From Flavobacteriales bacterium UBA6057 (GTDB lineage Bacteria > Bacteroidota > Bacteroidia > Flavobacteriales_G > Salibacteraceae), in contig DIYJ01000014.1 in the NCBI GenBank assembly GCA_002428995.1, forward strand, positions 321,247-385,246: a stretch of DNA of 64,000 nucleotides. The letters run 5' to 3'. Positions 1 to 8,914 of this stretch are shown here, one piece after another. Each line of letters starts with the position of its first letter. Positions within the stretch are counted from its first letter, which is position 1. The position numbers and the translations under genes are program-made. Under the pieces are notes generated by a model. It saw only the letters and a list, made by a program, of their open reading frames with translations, searched no databases and was not told where the DNA came from.

Positions 1-1144
1 GTTCCTCCTTGCTGATCCGGGCAGAATCTATCCGCTCCCGGTCCTGTGCCGAAACCAGCCCAATTCCTTCCTCAACAGGGTTGTATGATCCGGGATTGTT
101 CGTGGATTTGACGTTGAAGTCTTTCACTACTGACTCGTCCCGGGGTTCCAACACCTGAACCCTGACTTCCTCAGCATCCAGCGACATGGCGATGATGGGC
201 AATGCATTGGCGATCAGTGTGTCTTCATCTTCGCTTTGTAGCATGACGTTTTGCACGGCCGCCAGCGCACTGTAGCGTTCATTCAATTGCCGAACGCGTT
301 CGGCAGATCGTTTGCGAACGGTAATATCCGTTCCCAACGTGATCCAATGACTCAGGCGCCCATCTTTCTCCAGTGGGTTTGCATAAACGGAGACCCAGAT
401 GAGCTGTCCGGTTTTGGTGACGTTTTGTATTTCCGTGTGAAAGGCCTTCCGTTGGTTGGATAGGATTTCGAGGTTCCGGGCTTCTGCCGGATCAAAATGC
501 TCAGGGCGCAAAAAACTGACGGGGCTCTTTCCGGCTACTTCATCCAACGTGTACCCAAACGTCTTGGTGAAGCTTTCATTGACCCATTCGATGCGGTCAG
601 ATTCATCTGTGATGATGACATAGTTGTCCGTAGCCTTTGCCACCAAAGCGAGTTTTTGCATCTCATACTCGTTCAGCTTTTGCCGGGTGATGTCCCTCAC
701 AATGGCTTGAAAGCCCATGATCTGCTGTCTGTGGGTCTCAGAGCGAATGAACCTTACGTGTTGACCAACCCATTTTCGTTCACCGTTTTTCACAATAATG
801 GGGAACTCGTAGTAGCTCTCATCCTGGTTCTTCTGAATCACATGGCTGTAAAAGGCGATGGCCTCCTCACGGTATTCTTGTTGAATCAGGTGGATGTATT
901 TCGTTCCCAGCAGCTCTTCTTTTGAAAAGCCGGTAAGCTGCTCTGTAGCGTCATTAACGAAGGTGAACGAGCCAGACAGGTCGGTGGTATAAAGCACGTC
1001 CAGCGCCTCGTCTACTAATCTGCGGTATTGAAGATTGCTTGTTTCAAGTTCATCCAGCAACTTCTGATTGCGTTGCTTCATGAGAACAATCAGCATGACT
1101 GAAGCAAGCACAACAAAGACACAGATGAGTATGGTCAGCAACAT
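1..1144 (-). CDS. Membrane-anchored PAS-domain sensor protein, partial (C-terminus beyond window edge)
   Basis: The frame reads open from an ATG at 1144-1142 to the window edge, giving 381 visible residues. Residues 1-22 form one hydrophobic segment with only a very short front end. Two PAS domains follow, at about 40-155 and 165-280; the first has a conserved FVNDATEQLTGFSKEELLG stretch and both end in the usual DIT signature (VRDITRQ, GTDITVRK). From about 290 a GAF-like region begins (RYSALAAVQNVMLQSEDEDT). A histidine kinase or other output domain is expected beyond the edge but cannot be seen. It lies 48 bases after a small membrane-protein gene and in line with a hybrid histidine kinase, so it probably belongs to one signalling operon. 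The ligand is unknown. Confidence 0.85.
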   Translation of the reverse strand, partial: MLLTILICVFVVLASVMLIVLMKQRNQKLLDELETSNLQYRRLVDEALDVLYTTDLSGSFTFVNDATEQLTGFSKEELLGTKYIHLIQQEYREEAIAFYSHVIQKNQDESYYEFPIIVKNGERKWVGQHVRFIRSETHRQQIMGFQAIVRDITRQKLNEYEMQKLALVAKATDNYVIITDESDRIEWVNESFTKTFGYTLDEVAGKSPVSFLRPEHFDPAEARNLEILSNQRKAFHTEIQNVTKTGQLIWVSVYANPLEKDGRLSHWITLGTDITVRKRSAERVRQLNERYSALAAVQNVMLQSEDEDTLIANALPIIAMSLDAEEVRVQVLEPRDESVVKDFNVKSTNNPGSYNPVEEGIGLVSAQDRERIDSARISKEE

Positions 1145-1192
1145 GAGGGATCAGTGAAGCGAGGGTAGGGAGGAAGAGAATACGGACGGGAA

Positions 1193-1606
1193 TTAGTTCC
1201 CGCGAGCCGCCTTGTAGAGAAGGTAAAAGCCATACCCGGAAAGCCCCCAGGTAATGATGAGCGCGATCACCCAAAAGAGCTGGCCAACCATTTCACCGAG
1301 CAGTGTTTTGAAGATGTTGAAGCCAAAAAGGTGGTCGATTTGCATATGCAAATGACCTATCGCCATCACCAGAAACCCCCAGGCCATCAGTGACATACCT
1401 TTTCCGAAGATTCCGCCCTTCAATGCCTGTGCAGTCAAAAAAGCGTAGACGATACAGAGGGCGAGAAACGGCAGCTCCAGCAGACCGAACCAAAAATCAA
1501 AGCCGTAGCCATAGCTGTTGGAATGCCCTTCATGGCCGGTTTGAGCCAGCAGTGTGATAGACAAGAAAGAAAAGAGAACAGGCAGAATCAGCAAATTGCG
1601 TTTCAT
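1193..1606 (-). CDS. Small His-rich integral membrane protein in a signalling operon
   Basis: 137 residues. The start at 1606 (MKRNLLILPVLFS) was chosen because it gives a clean signal peptide or first membrane segment ending near LLAQ. After an HEGH segment come about three more hydrophobic segments, with a histidine-rich patch (IGHLHMQIDHLFGF) in the middle of the membrane region. A longer frame reaches up to 1660 but would overlap the preceding kinase gene. The gene starts 13 bases after the hybrid kinase stop and ends 48 bases before the PAS sensor start. I do not recognise a named family. The histidines could bind haem or metal, which would suit an input subunit for the flanking sensors, but that is inference. 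Confidence 0.75.
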   Translation of the reverse strand: MKRNLLILPVLFSFLSITLLAQTGHEGHSNSYGYGFDFWFGLLELPFLALCIVYAFLTAQALKGGIFGKGMSLMAWGFLVMAIGHLHMQIDHLFGFNIFKTLLGEMVGQLFWVIALIITWGLSGYGFYLLYKAARGN

Positions 1607-1619
1607 AGCGAAAGATGAA

Positions 1620-3935
1620 TTAGTTAGAATAGAGTTTTCGAAAAAGGTCCTCAAGCTCATCGAGTTGCAGCGGCTTCGCCAAATGAGCCATCATGCCATT
1701 GTTCATAGACTTTTGAACGTCTTCTGGATAGGCATTAGCGCTGAGCGCCACGATGGGTAAATCGAGCTTCATTTCGCTTTTGATCTTCATGGATGCTTCC
1801 CAGCCATTCATTTTTGGCAGGTTGATGTCCATCAGCACGAGATCTACTTTTTCTTCCTTCAAAGCCATGAGTCCTTCTTCAGCAGAAGACGCACATACGG
1901 CAGAACCACCAAACTTGTTTATTGCTGCCATGGCTACCATCTGGCTGATTCGGTTGTCTTCCACAATGAGTACGCGCTTTTCCTTCAACAACGAAGTTTT
2001 TTCTACTGCCGTTCCGGGGTTATTTTTTTCAGCTGCATCGGCCATGACTTCCACCATTGCTGAGAAAGCGAATACACTCCCAATGTTCTCACCCTTTTCA
2101 TTCACCGTTTCAGGACTGGAAAAGAACAGGTTCCCGCCCAGCATTTTTACCAGCTCATCGCTAATGCTTAACCCAAGTCCCGTGCCGCTGAAAGCTTCGG
2201 TATCTGGAGACTCGGTGTAGAAAGGCTCAAAGATTCTCTCCCTGATTCCCGGACGAATTCCCGGACCCGTATCCCGCACGCAGGTGCAAAGTCTTACAGC
2301 CTTACCCGCTCGATGGGCAACATAGATGTGGACGCTCACCTGACCCTGATGCGTGAATTTGATCGCATTTGAAATCAGGTTATTCAAGACCTGCAGGTAG
2401 CGATTGGCATCAAATTTTACCACGTAGGGAACGTCAAGGTCGATGTGAAGCTGGAAATCGATGTTTTTCTCTTGCGCTCTGATGCGGTGAGATTCCAGGG
2501 ATTTTCGGATGGTGGAGCGAAACTTTGTCTCTTTCGGATTCAATCGAATCTTTCCTTGCTCAATGCTGGTAAGGTCCAGAAGCTCTTCCACCAGGGTCTT
2601 CAGCTGAGCGCTGGATATCTGGATGTTTTCGATGATGCTTTTCTGCGAAGGACTCAGATCGGAATCCTCCCTCAGTAGCTGTGTAAATCCACTAATGCCG
2701 TTTAGCGGAGTGCGCAGTTCATGACTCATTTTGGCCATGAATTGATCCTTCAGAGCATTGGACATTTCTGCCTGTCGCTTTTCCTCTTCCAGTTGCTTCA
2801 GTCGCTCACCGCTCGAAAGGTCCTGGATAAAGGCGTTGTATTGCGTTTCACCCTCCGATGCAACCTTTACCAGAGAAAGCCCCACGCGCTTTTCTTCTCC
2901 TGATTTGGTCATCGCGTCTATTTCGAGCATCCGTGAGTAGCTGGAAGAAAATTCACGCTCCATGCGTTCCATTCCAGCACGATGTGCGGCCCAGTGTCGC
3001 TTCGGTATGATGAGGTTGGAAAGGTCTTCTCCGATGGCCTCCTCAACGGAGTATCCAAAAAGCTCTTCAGCTCTTTTGTTCCAAAATGTGACAGTGCCAT
3101 CACCATTGGCGGTTACCACGGCATCCAGCGTGTTGTCAAGGATTTTTTGCAGCTGACTTTTGGTGGCGATCAGGTCAGAAGAGATCATTTCCCGAATCTC
3201 CATTTCGCTTTTCAAGGCTGAGTTGGTGGCTTCGAGTTGCTTCAGGTTGTCGTTCAGCAAACGCTGCAATTGCGCATTGGTGAAGGTTCTGAAATGCGCT
3301 TCAGAAAGAAAGCTGGAAGGCAGCAGCGCAATGATCTGATCAAACAATTCCCAGTCCTGGTAACATCGGAAAACCAGCTCGAATGCACTGCTGAAAAGCC
3401 GATCTACAGCACTTTTTCCGAGGACGTTGAGGATGTTGTTGTGAAGGTCTTTAAGGGTATGTGATGCCTGTGATTGAGACGTGAAGAGCTCAGGATTTCT
3501 CACCTCCTCCACCCAACCCATAATGCCTGAGAAGAAGGTGGCTTTTCCCCGTCCGTAGATTCTCACCACTTCCTGCTCTATAGACTCTACGATGATGGCT
3601 GAAATAAGAATGACTCCGCGTTGAGCGGGCTCTGTAACTATCGGCTGAAAGGTGCGCCATGTAGCAAGGACCGGAAAGGCTTCTAGGAGGTCTTTTCGCA
3701 AGCTCTTGACGCTCTCGTCATTGCGATGGGTAAGCAGGCTGCGCTCTATGAATAAAAAGAGGCCTACGAAGTGATCCTGTTGTTTTTGCCTTGGCAGCTT
3801 CCTGAACTCTCGAAATTCCTGGCGTACCGGGTTATACTTCTCTTCCAACGGCACGTACCGTTCGAGGAATAAGAGCACATCTTTAAGGGCATCTCTGCCC
3901 TCGGCTATTTTTTTTCGCGATCGAAAAAATCCCAT
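1620..3935 (-). CDS. Hybrid histidine kinase (unknown N-terminal domain - PAS - HisKA - HATPase - REC)
   Basis: 771 residues, no membrane segment. Residues 1-230 form a helical region I cannot assign, followed by a short coiled coil. A PAS domain lies at about 258-380. The HisKA H-box is MSHELRTPLNG with the phosphoacceptor His405. The ATPase domain has the N-box (LNNLISNAIKF), G1 (DTGPGI) and G2 (GTGLGLSI). A receiver domain starts near 653, with acidic residues in VEDN, phosphoacceptor Asp703 (LMDINLP) and a conserved lysine in AKPL. The protein should autophosphorylate and pass phosphate to its own receiver. No DNA-binding regulator lies nearby, so the output is unknown. It is first in the minus-strand operon with the small membrane protein and the PAS sensor. 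Confidence 0.93.
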   Translation of the reverse strand: MGFFRSRKKIAEGRDALKDVLLFLERYVPLEEKYNPVRQEFREFRKLPRQKQQDHFVGLFLFIERSLLTHRNDESVKSLRKDLLEAFPVLATWRTFQPIVTEPAQRGVILISAIIVESIEQEVVRIYGRGKATFFSGIMGWVEEVRNPELFTSQSQASHTLKDLHNNILNVLGKSAVDRLFSSAFELVFRCYQDWELFDQIIALLPSSFLSEAHFRTFTNAQLQRLLNDNLKQLEATNSALKSEMEIREMISSDLIATKSQLQKILDNTLDAVVTANGDGTVTFWNKRAEELFGYSVEEAIGEDLSNLIIPKRHWAAHRAGMERMEREFSSSYSRMLEIDAMTKSGEEKRVGLSLVKVASEGETQYNAFIQDLSSGERLKQLEEEKRQAEMSNALKDQFMAKMSHELRTPLNGISGFTQLLREDSDLSPSQKSIIENIQISSAQLKTLVEELLDLTSIEQGKIRLNPKETKFRSTIRKSLESHRIRAQEKNIDFQLHIDLDVPYVVKFDANRYLQVLNNLISNAIKFTHQGQVSVHIYVAHRAGKAVRLCTCVRDTGPGIRPGIRERIFEPFYTESPDTEAFSGTGLGLSISDELVKMLGGNLFFSSPETVNEKGENIGSVFAFSAMVEVMADAAEKNNPGTAVEKTSLLKEKRVLIVEDNRISQMVAMAAINKFGGSAVCASSAEEGLMALKEEKVDLVLMDINLPKMNGWEASMKIKSEMKLDLPIVALSANAYPEDVQKSMNNGMMAHLAKPLQLDELEDLFRKLYSN

Positions 3936-4109
3936 ACAAGGCTCTCGGATTGATTCGGGTGAAGTGTCATCAGTAAATCGGGGGAACTAGCGATTTTGCT
4001 GAAGGTTGAAACGAGCACCTGAACCTAAACTGCTGCTTTGCGAATCTATCAATAATCGCCTAATGTATAAGCCTGTAAGCCTTGCAGAACGGGCTTCATA
4101 ACGGCTCTC

Positions 4110-4763
4110 CTATTGAGCGCCTGTTGGCTCAACGGGAGTCTGACCTTCATTTTCTGCCGCGCTCTTTGGCTCCTCGAAATAGCGCTTCTGAAACAGGATG
4201 ATCATTCCAATTCCGATCGTAATGGCAGAGTCTGCAACGTTAAAAACCGGCCTGAAAAAGAGGAAATTTTCACCGGACCAAATCGGAAACCAATCGGGGA
4301 AGGTTCCCTGGATGATGGGAAAATAAAGCATGTCCACAACCTTCCCATAGAGGAAAGGAGCATAGCCACCCTGCTCCGGCAAGAACTCTGCAATCTGGTG
4401 ATAGCTATCATTAAATAAAAGGCCGTAAAACGCAGAGTCCAGAATGTTCCCCAGCGCGCCCGCGAAGATCAGGGAGCCAGCCACAACCAAACCGGTTTTT
4501 GTTTCCGGTTTTCGGGCAAACTTGATGAGCATGTAACCAATCACCGCAACGGCAACAATCCTGAATATGGAAAGCGCGATTTTGCCCGCTTCTCCGCCAA
4601 ATTCAAGGCCAAACGCCATCCCGTTGTTTTCGGTAAAATGAATGATGAACCAGTTGCCAAGCACAGAGAATTCCTGGCCGAGGTACATGTTCGTCTTGAT
4701 CCAAATCTTGGATGCCTGGTCAGCCGTGAGGACCGCCAGAATGATCAGAAGGGCTTTTTTCAA
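4110..4763 (-). CDS. lspA: Lipoprotein signal peptidase (signal peptidase II)
   Basis: 217 residues, four membrane segments. Cleaves signal peptides of lipid-modified prolipoproteins in the inner membrane, which suits a genome rich in lipoproteins. The family signatures are present: TENNGMAFG, GNILDS with catalytic Asp109, and FNVADSAITIG with catalytic Asp178. It is longer than the usual 160-170 residues because of a loop between the two aspartate motifs and a charged C-terminal tail, as often seen in Bacteroidota. The start codon is TTG at 4763: no nearby ATG would keep the first membrane segment (KKALLIILAVL). It follows the DksA-like gene by 35 bases in an ileS / DksA-like / lspA cluster. 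Confidence 0.96.
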   Translation of the reverse strand: MKKALLIILAVLTADQASKIWIKTNMYLGQEFSVLGNWFIIHFTENNGMAFGLEFGGEAGKIALSIFRIVAVAVIGYMLIKFARKPETKTGLVVAGSLIFAGALGNILDSAFYGLLFNDSYHQIAEFLPEQGGYAPFLYGKVVDMLYFPIIQGTFPDWFPIWSGENFLFFRPVFNVADSAITIGIGMIILFQKRYFEEPKSAAENEGQTPVEPTGAQ

Positions 4764-4798
4764 TCTCTGTATTGAGTGAGTTTCGGAAGTGGTCTTGA

Positions 4799-5185
4799 TT
4801 ATTGCTGCTGACGCTTCGCTTCAATGCTCAAGGTAGCATGAGGCACAATGCGCAGACGCTCTTTAGAAATCAACTTTCCCGTGGCTCGACAGATGCCGTA
4901 AGTCTTGTTTTCAATCCTCATGAGGGCATCCTGAAGGTGTTTGATGAACTTCTGCTGACGAGAAGCGAGCTGAGCTGTTTCCTCCCGGGAAAGAACATCA
5001 GAGCCATCTTCCAACAACTTGAAGGTTGGAGATGTGTCGTCCGTCCCATTATCGTCTTTCAACGACATACTGGACTTCAGGAGTTCGAAGTCTTTCTGAG
5101 CCTCATCCAGCTTGGCGAGGATGATCTCCTTGAATTCATCAAGTTCTGAATCTGAATAACGTGTCTTCTCTGTATCCTGTGCCAT
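4799..5185 (-). CDS. TraR/DksA-family protein lacking the zinc-binding cysteines
   Basis: 128 residues. The N-terminal part is a helical coiled coil (DEFKEIILAKLDEAQKDFE) and the C-terminus matches the TraR/DksA zinc-finger fold (YGICRATGKLI, then RLRIVPHATLSIEAKR). Only one of the four usual zinc-ligand cysteines remains. Proteins of this family bind RNA polymerase through the secondary channel and adjust transcription with ppGpp; the Zn-free form is common in Bacteroidota. It lies between ileS (14 bases upstream) and lspA (35 bases downstream), a conserved arrangement. A second DksA/TraR protein with all four cysteines is encoded at 10486-10818. Confidence 0.9.
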   Translation of the reverse strand: MAQDTEKTRYSDSELDEFKEIILAKLDEAQKDFELLKSSMSLKDDNGTDDTSPTFKLLEDGSDVLSREETAQLASRQQKFIKHLQDALMRIENKTYGICRATGKLISKERLRIVPHATLSIEAKRQQQ

Positions 5186-5199
5186 GTCGCTCTTTCGTT

Positions 5200-8100
5200 T
5201 TAAGACTTCTGAATGAAAATTTTGGTGGAGATTCCTTCCTCAACTTCAACCTCCATCGCCCCTTGTTCTGCGAGAGATGCTTTCACCAAAAGCTGGGAAG
5301 CCAGCGTCTCTTCACAAATGTAGGTCTTATTGGTTTCGATTGCGGTCGCAATATCCGACTGCATTTCTACGAATAAATCAATCTTATCCGTTACTTCCAA
5401 ACCGCTTTCCTTCCTCAGGTTCTGAATGCGGTTCACCAACTCACGGGCGATGCCTTCGGAACGCAGCTCAGGACTGATGCTGATGTCCAATGCTACGGTC
5501 ATATTTCCTTCACTTGCTACCGTCCATCCAGGAATGTCCTTGGTGCTGATCTCCACATCGTTTCTATCGAGCTCAAACTCTGTTCCGTTCAGGTCCAGGG
5601 TCATGCTCCCAGCGGCCTCCAAGGACTGGATCTGCTCCTGGCTAAACTGGTTAACCTGGCCGGCCAGAACCTTCATGTTCTTGCCAACTTTTGGACCGAG
5701 TGCCTTGAAGTTTGGTTTGATGCTTTTTACAAAAACCCCGGAATCATGAACATATTCTACCTCTTTGACATTCACTTCGTTCAATACAAGGTCCTGTACC
5801 TGCCTCAGGTGTTTTTCAAAATCTGCATCTGCTACCGGGACCATGATTTTCTGCAGTGGCTGGCGAACGCGGATGTTTTCTTTTTTCCGCAGTGACAACA
5901 CCAGCGAAGAGGCTGTTTGAGCCAGGCTCATGCGTTTTTCGAGGTCTTCATCAATCTCTGAGTCCTTCACCTCCGGCCAGAGTGCGAGATGCACAGACGT
6001 CTCCTCAATGCGCCCGGTGGCATCGTTCAAGTCGCGGAACAGGCGATCGGCATAAAAAGGAGCAATGGGTGCGCTGAGCTGAGCTACAGTCACCAAGCAG
6101 CGGTAGAGCGTTTGATAAGCTGAAATCTTGTCTTCAGAATAGCTGCCCTTCCAGAAGCGCCTTCTGCAGAGGCGCACATACCAGTTGCTGAGCTCGTCCA
6201 CCACGAAGTTCTGAATCGCTCGTCCAGCGCGGGTTGGCTCATAATTCTCAAACGCACTTTCCACTTCCTTCACCAGGGAGTTGAGCCTGGAAATAACCCA
6301 ACGGTCAATTTCGGGACGATCGGCCAGCGGAACCTCTGCTTCCTTATGGCTGAACCCATCCACGTTCGCGTAAAGGGCGAAAAAGCTGTAGGTATTGGAA
6401 AGCGCTCTGAAATACTTGCGCTGCACCTCGGTGATACCCTCGACATCAAACTTCAGGTTGTCCCAGGGCGGTGAATTCGTGATCATGTACCAACGGGTAG
6501 CGTCCGCGCCATAGGTTGACATGGTTTCGAAGGGATCGGCTGCGTTTCCGAGTCGCTTGGACATCTTTTGCCCATTCTTGTCTAACACGAGGCCGTTGCT
6601 CACCACATTCTTATAGGCTACGGAGCCTTTGATCATGGCTGAGATGGCGTGAAGTGTGTAGAACCAACCGCGTGTTTGATCCACTCCCTCCGCGATGAAA
6701 TCCGCAGGGAACGACTTGCCGTTGTCGATCATTTCCTTGTTCTCAAATGGATAGTGCCACTGCGCATAAGGCATGGCTCCACTGTCAAACCAAACATCGA
6801 TCAGATCGAGCTCCCGGGCCAGCACCTGGCCGTTGCGGAAGAAAATCAGGTAATCCACAAATGGGCGGTGAAGGTCGACTTGTTCAGCAGGCAGTGCCGC
6901 GAACATTTTGATCTTACGGCTTCGGATGAGATCATTCCAGACGGTGTTTACATTTTCACCTCTCAGGCGCATTTCACCCAGGTGCTTGCGGAGTGACTGG
7001 CCGGTGAATCGCTTGCCGTCTTCATCTACACATTCCTCGGTGATGAAGTAGCCGTTTTTGATCTTCAGCTCTTCTACAGCGCCCACACATTCTTCCATCA
7101 GTGGACCGTAAGGGCCTGTTCTCCAGATGGGCAGGGGCGTTCCCCAGTAGCGTGAGCGGCTCAGGTTCCAGTCGTTGAGGTTTTCAAGCCAGTTGCCAAA
7201 GCGTCCGGTGCCGGTGCTCTCTGGCTTCCAGTTGATGGTCTTGTTCAGCTCAATCATCTTATCACGAGCTGCTGTAGCCCGAATGAACCAAGAGTCCAAC
7301 GGGTAGTAGAGGATGGGCTTATCGGTTCGCCAGCAGTGTGGGTAACTGTGGACGTACTTCTCGACCTTAAAGGCTTTCCCTTCGAGTTTTAGCTTGAGCG
7401 AAATGCGCTCATCTACGCTGAGGTATTCCTTCAGGTTAGGGATGAACTTCTTCAACGATTCCCGTTGCTGCTCAAAAGCTTCCTGCCGCTCATTTTCGCT
7501 GAGGTATTCTGCTTTGACGGGTTCACCGGCAAATCCCCAATCTGCATCATTGACCTCCTTGAGGAATCGTCCGCGCAAGTCTACCAGCGGCACTCCGTCT
7601 CCGTTCTCATTCTCCACCAGCATGGGAGGTACTCCGGCCGCCTGCGCTACCCGCATATCGTCCGCTCCAAAAGTGGGAGCAGTGTGCACGATACCGGTTC
7701 CGTCTTCGGTGGTCACAAAGTCTCCGGGAATAACGCGGAAGGCTTTGTCAGCATCTTGCATCGGGCTGGCGTAGGGAAGGAGTTGCTCATACTTCATGCC
7801 TACTAAATCTGAGCCTTTGAAGCGTTCCAGGATGCGGTAGGGAAGCAGCTTATCAGAGGCTGAATAGTTCATCTCCGCTTCTGCACCATCCTCCTTGAAG
7901 TGCTTGCTGACAAGGGCTTCGGCAAGGATCACCTTTTGAGGCTCCGCGGTGTACGGGTTGAACGTATCTACGAGCACGTAATCGATGTCCGGACCAACGG
8001 TGAGCGCTGTGTTGGAGGGAAGCGTCCACGGTGTGGTGGTCCAGGCTATGAGGTGTAGTTCGCCTTTTTCTATGTGGGGTGTAAGACTCGTGCCCACCCC

Positions 8101-8775
8101 CTTCGCCCCCTCCCAGGAGGGGGTTGATTGGGCTTTGAAAAGGGCTATGCAGCTGGTGTCTTTTACGTCCTGGTAGGTGCCGGGCAGGTTGAGCTCGTGA
8201 GAGCTGAGACCTGTTCCTGCTGCGGGTGAGTAGGGCTGGATGGTGTAGCCCTTGTAGAGCATGTCTTTTTGATAGAGCTGGCTGAGTAGCCACCAAACTG
8301 ACTCGATGTAGTCGTTTTTGTAGGTGACGTAGGGGTCGTCCATGTTCACCCAATAACCCATCTTCTCGGTGACTGAGCGCCACTGGTCTGTATAGCGCAT
8401 CACTGCTTCGCGGCAGGCTTTGTTGTAGTCCTCAATGGAGATGGTTTTTCCAATGTCCTCCTTGGTAATGCCAAGCTCTTTCTCAACACCCAGTTCGATG
8501 GGCAGGCCATGGGTATCCCAGCCTGCTTTTCGCATTACCTGGTAGCCCTGCTGAGTTTTGAATCGGCAAAACAGATCCTTAATGGTGCGGGACATCACAT
8601 GGTGAATACCCGGTTTGCCGTTGGCCGAGGGTGGCCCTTCGTAAAAAACATAAGTCGGGCGACCTTCACGCGAGGTCATGCTCGCTTCGAAGGTTTTCTC
8701 CTCTTTCCATTTCTTCAGCACATCTTCCGCAATGTTGGGAAGATTCAGGTTCTCATATTCGGGAAAAGCGCTCAT
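5200..8775 (-). CDS. ileS: Isoleucyl-tRNA synthetase, class 2 (IleRS2-like) with GIHH signature and an in-frame palindromic insert
   Basis: 1191 residues; charges tRNA-Ile with isoleucine in the cytoplasm. The catalytic signature is PSANGKPGIHHVMSR, where the usual HIGH reads Gly56-Ile-His-His59. The second signature is KMSKRLGNAADP near residue 737. The KMSKR form and the great length fit the eukaryote-like IleRS2 group. The CP1 editing domain begins around AWTTTPWTLPSN. Just before it, residues about 214-230 (TPSWEGAKGVGTS) are encoded by a GC-rich palindrome (8091-8134) that also occurs in the helicase gene near 17.3 kb; other synthetases pass directly from the Rossmann fold into AWTTTPW here. 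It is the first gene of the ileS / DksA-like / lspA cluster. Confidence 0.97.
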   Translation of the reverse strand: MSAFPEYENLNLPNIAEDVLKKWKEEKTFEASMTSREGRPTYVFYEGPPSANGKPGIHHVMSRTIKDLFCRFKTQQGYQVMRKAGWDTHGLPIELGVEKELGITKEDIGKTISIEDYNKACREAVMRYTDQWRSVTEKMGYWVNMDDPYVTYKNDYIESVWWLLSQLYQKDMLYKGYTIQPYSPAAGTGLSSHELNLPGTYQDVKDTSCIALFKAQSTPSWEGAKGVGTSLTPHIEKGELHLIAWTTTPWTLPSNTALTVGPDIDYVLVDTFNPYTAEPQKVILAEALVSKHFKEDGAEAEMNYSASDKLLPYRILERFKGSDLVGMKYEQLLPYASPMQDADKAFRVIPGDFVTTEDGTGIVHTAPTFGADDMRVAQAAGVPPMLVENENGDGVPLVDLRGRFLKEVNDADWGFAGEPVKAEYLSENERQEAFEQQRESLKKFIPNLKEYLSVDERISLKLKLEGKAFKVEKYVHSYPHCWRTDKPILYYPLDSWFIRATAARDKMIELNKTINWKPESTGTGRFGNWLENLNDWNLSRSRYWGTPLPIWRTGPYGPLMEECVGAVEELKIKNGYFITEECVDEDGKRFTGQSLRKHLGEMRLRGENVNTVWNDLIRSRKIKMFAALPAEQVDLHRPFVDYLIFFRNGQVLARELDLIDVWFDSGAMPYAQWHYPFENKEMIDNGKSFPADFIAEGVDQTRGWFYTLHAISAMIKGSVAYKNVVSNGLVLDKNGQKMSKRLGNAADPFETMSTYGADATRWYMITNSPPWDNLKFDVEGITEVQRKYFRALSNTYSFFALYANVDGFSHKEAEVPLADRPEIDRWVISRLNSLVKEVESAFENYEPTRAGRAIQNFVVDELSNWYVRLCRRRFWKGSYSEDKISAYQTLYRCLVTVAQLSAPIAPFYADRLFRDLNDATGRIEETSVHLALWPEVKDSEIDEDLEKRMSLAQTASSLVLSLRKKENIRVRQPLQKIMVPVADADFEKHLRQVQDLVLNEVNVKEVEYVHDSGVFVKSIKPNFKALGPKVGKNMKVLAGQVNQFSQEQIQSLEAAGSMTLDLNGTEFELDRNDVEISTKDIPGWTVASEGNMTVALDISISPELRSEGIARELVNRIQNLRKESGLEVTDKIDLFVEMQSDIATAIETNKTYICEETLASQLLVKASLAEQGAMEVEVEEGISTKIFIQKS
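8091..8134. repeat. GC-rich palindromic element, copy A (in frame in ileS)
   Basis: The core is CCCCCTCC (8106-8113), a two-base gap, then GGAGGGGG (8116-8123), with outer arms GCCCA (8092-8096) and TGGGC (8129-8133). The same outer arms and core recur at 17235-17275 with only a few substitutions and short indels. The reading frame of ileS is kept. Confidence 0.85.
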
Positions 8776-8914
8776 ATCAGGGACTTAGCCTTGGTTTTTT
8801 GAAAGTTGGCAAAAGTAGGGAATTAGCACTGCTGATGTGCAGTGTCAAATACGCTCATTGTCGTATTGAGCCACCTTCAAATCTCGCCTAGTATCGCTCT
8901 ATAATTCAAGAACA

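Noticed and set aside
4060..4107. Terminator between hybrid kinase and lspA genes
   Set aside because: AAGCC and GGCTT pair weakly and no T run follows.
6541..6570. KMSKR in IleRS as a damaged KMSKS motif
   Set aside because: KMSKR is the usual form in IleRS2-type enzymes, so it is not a defect.
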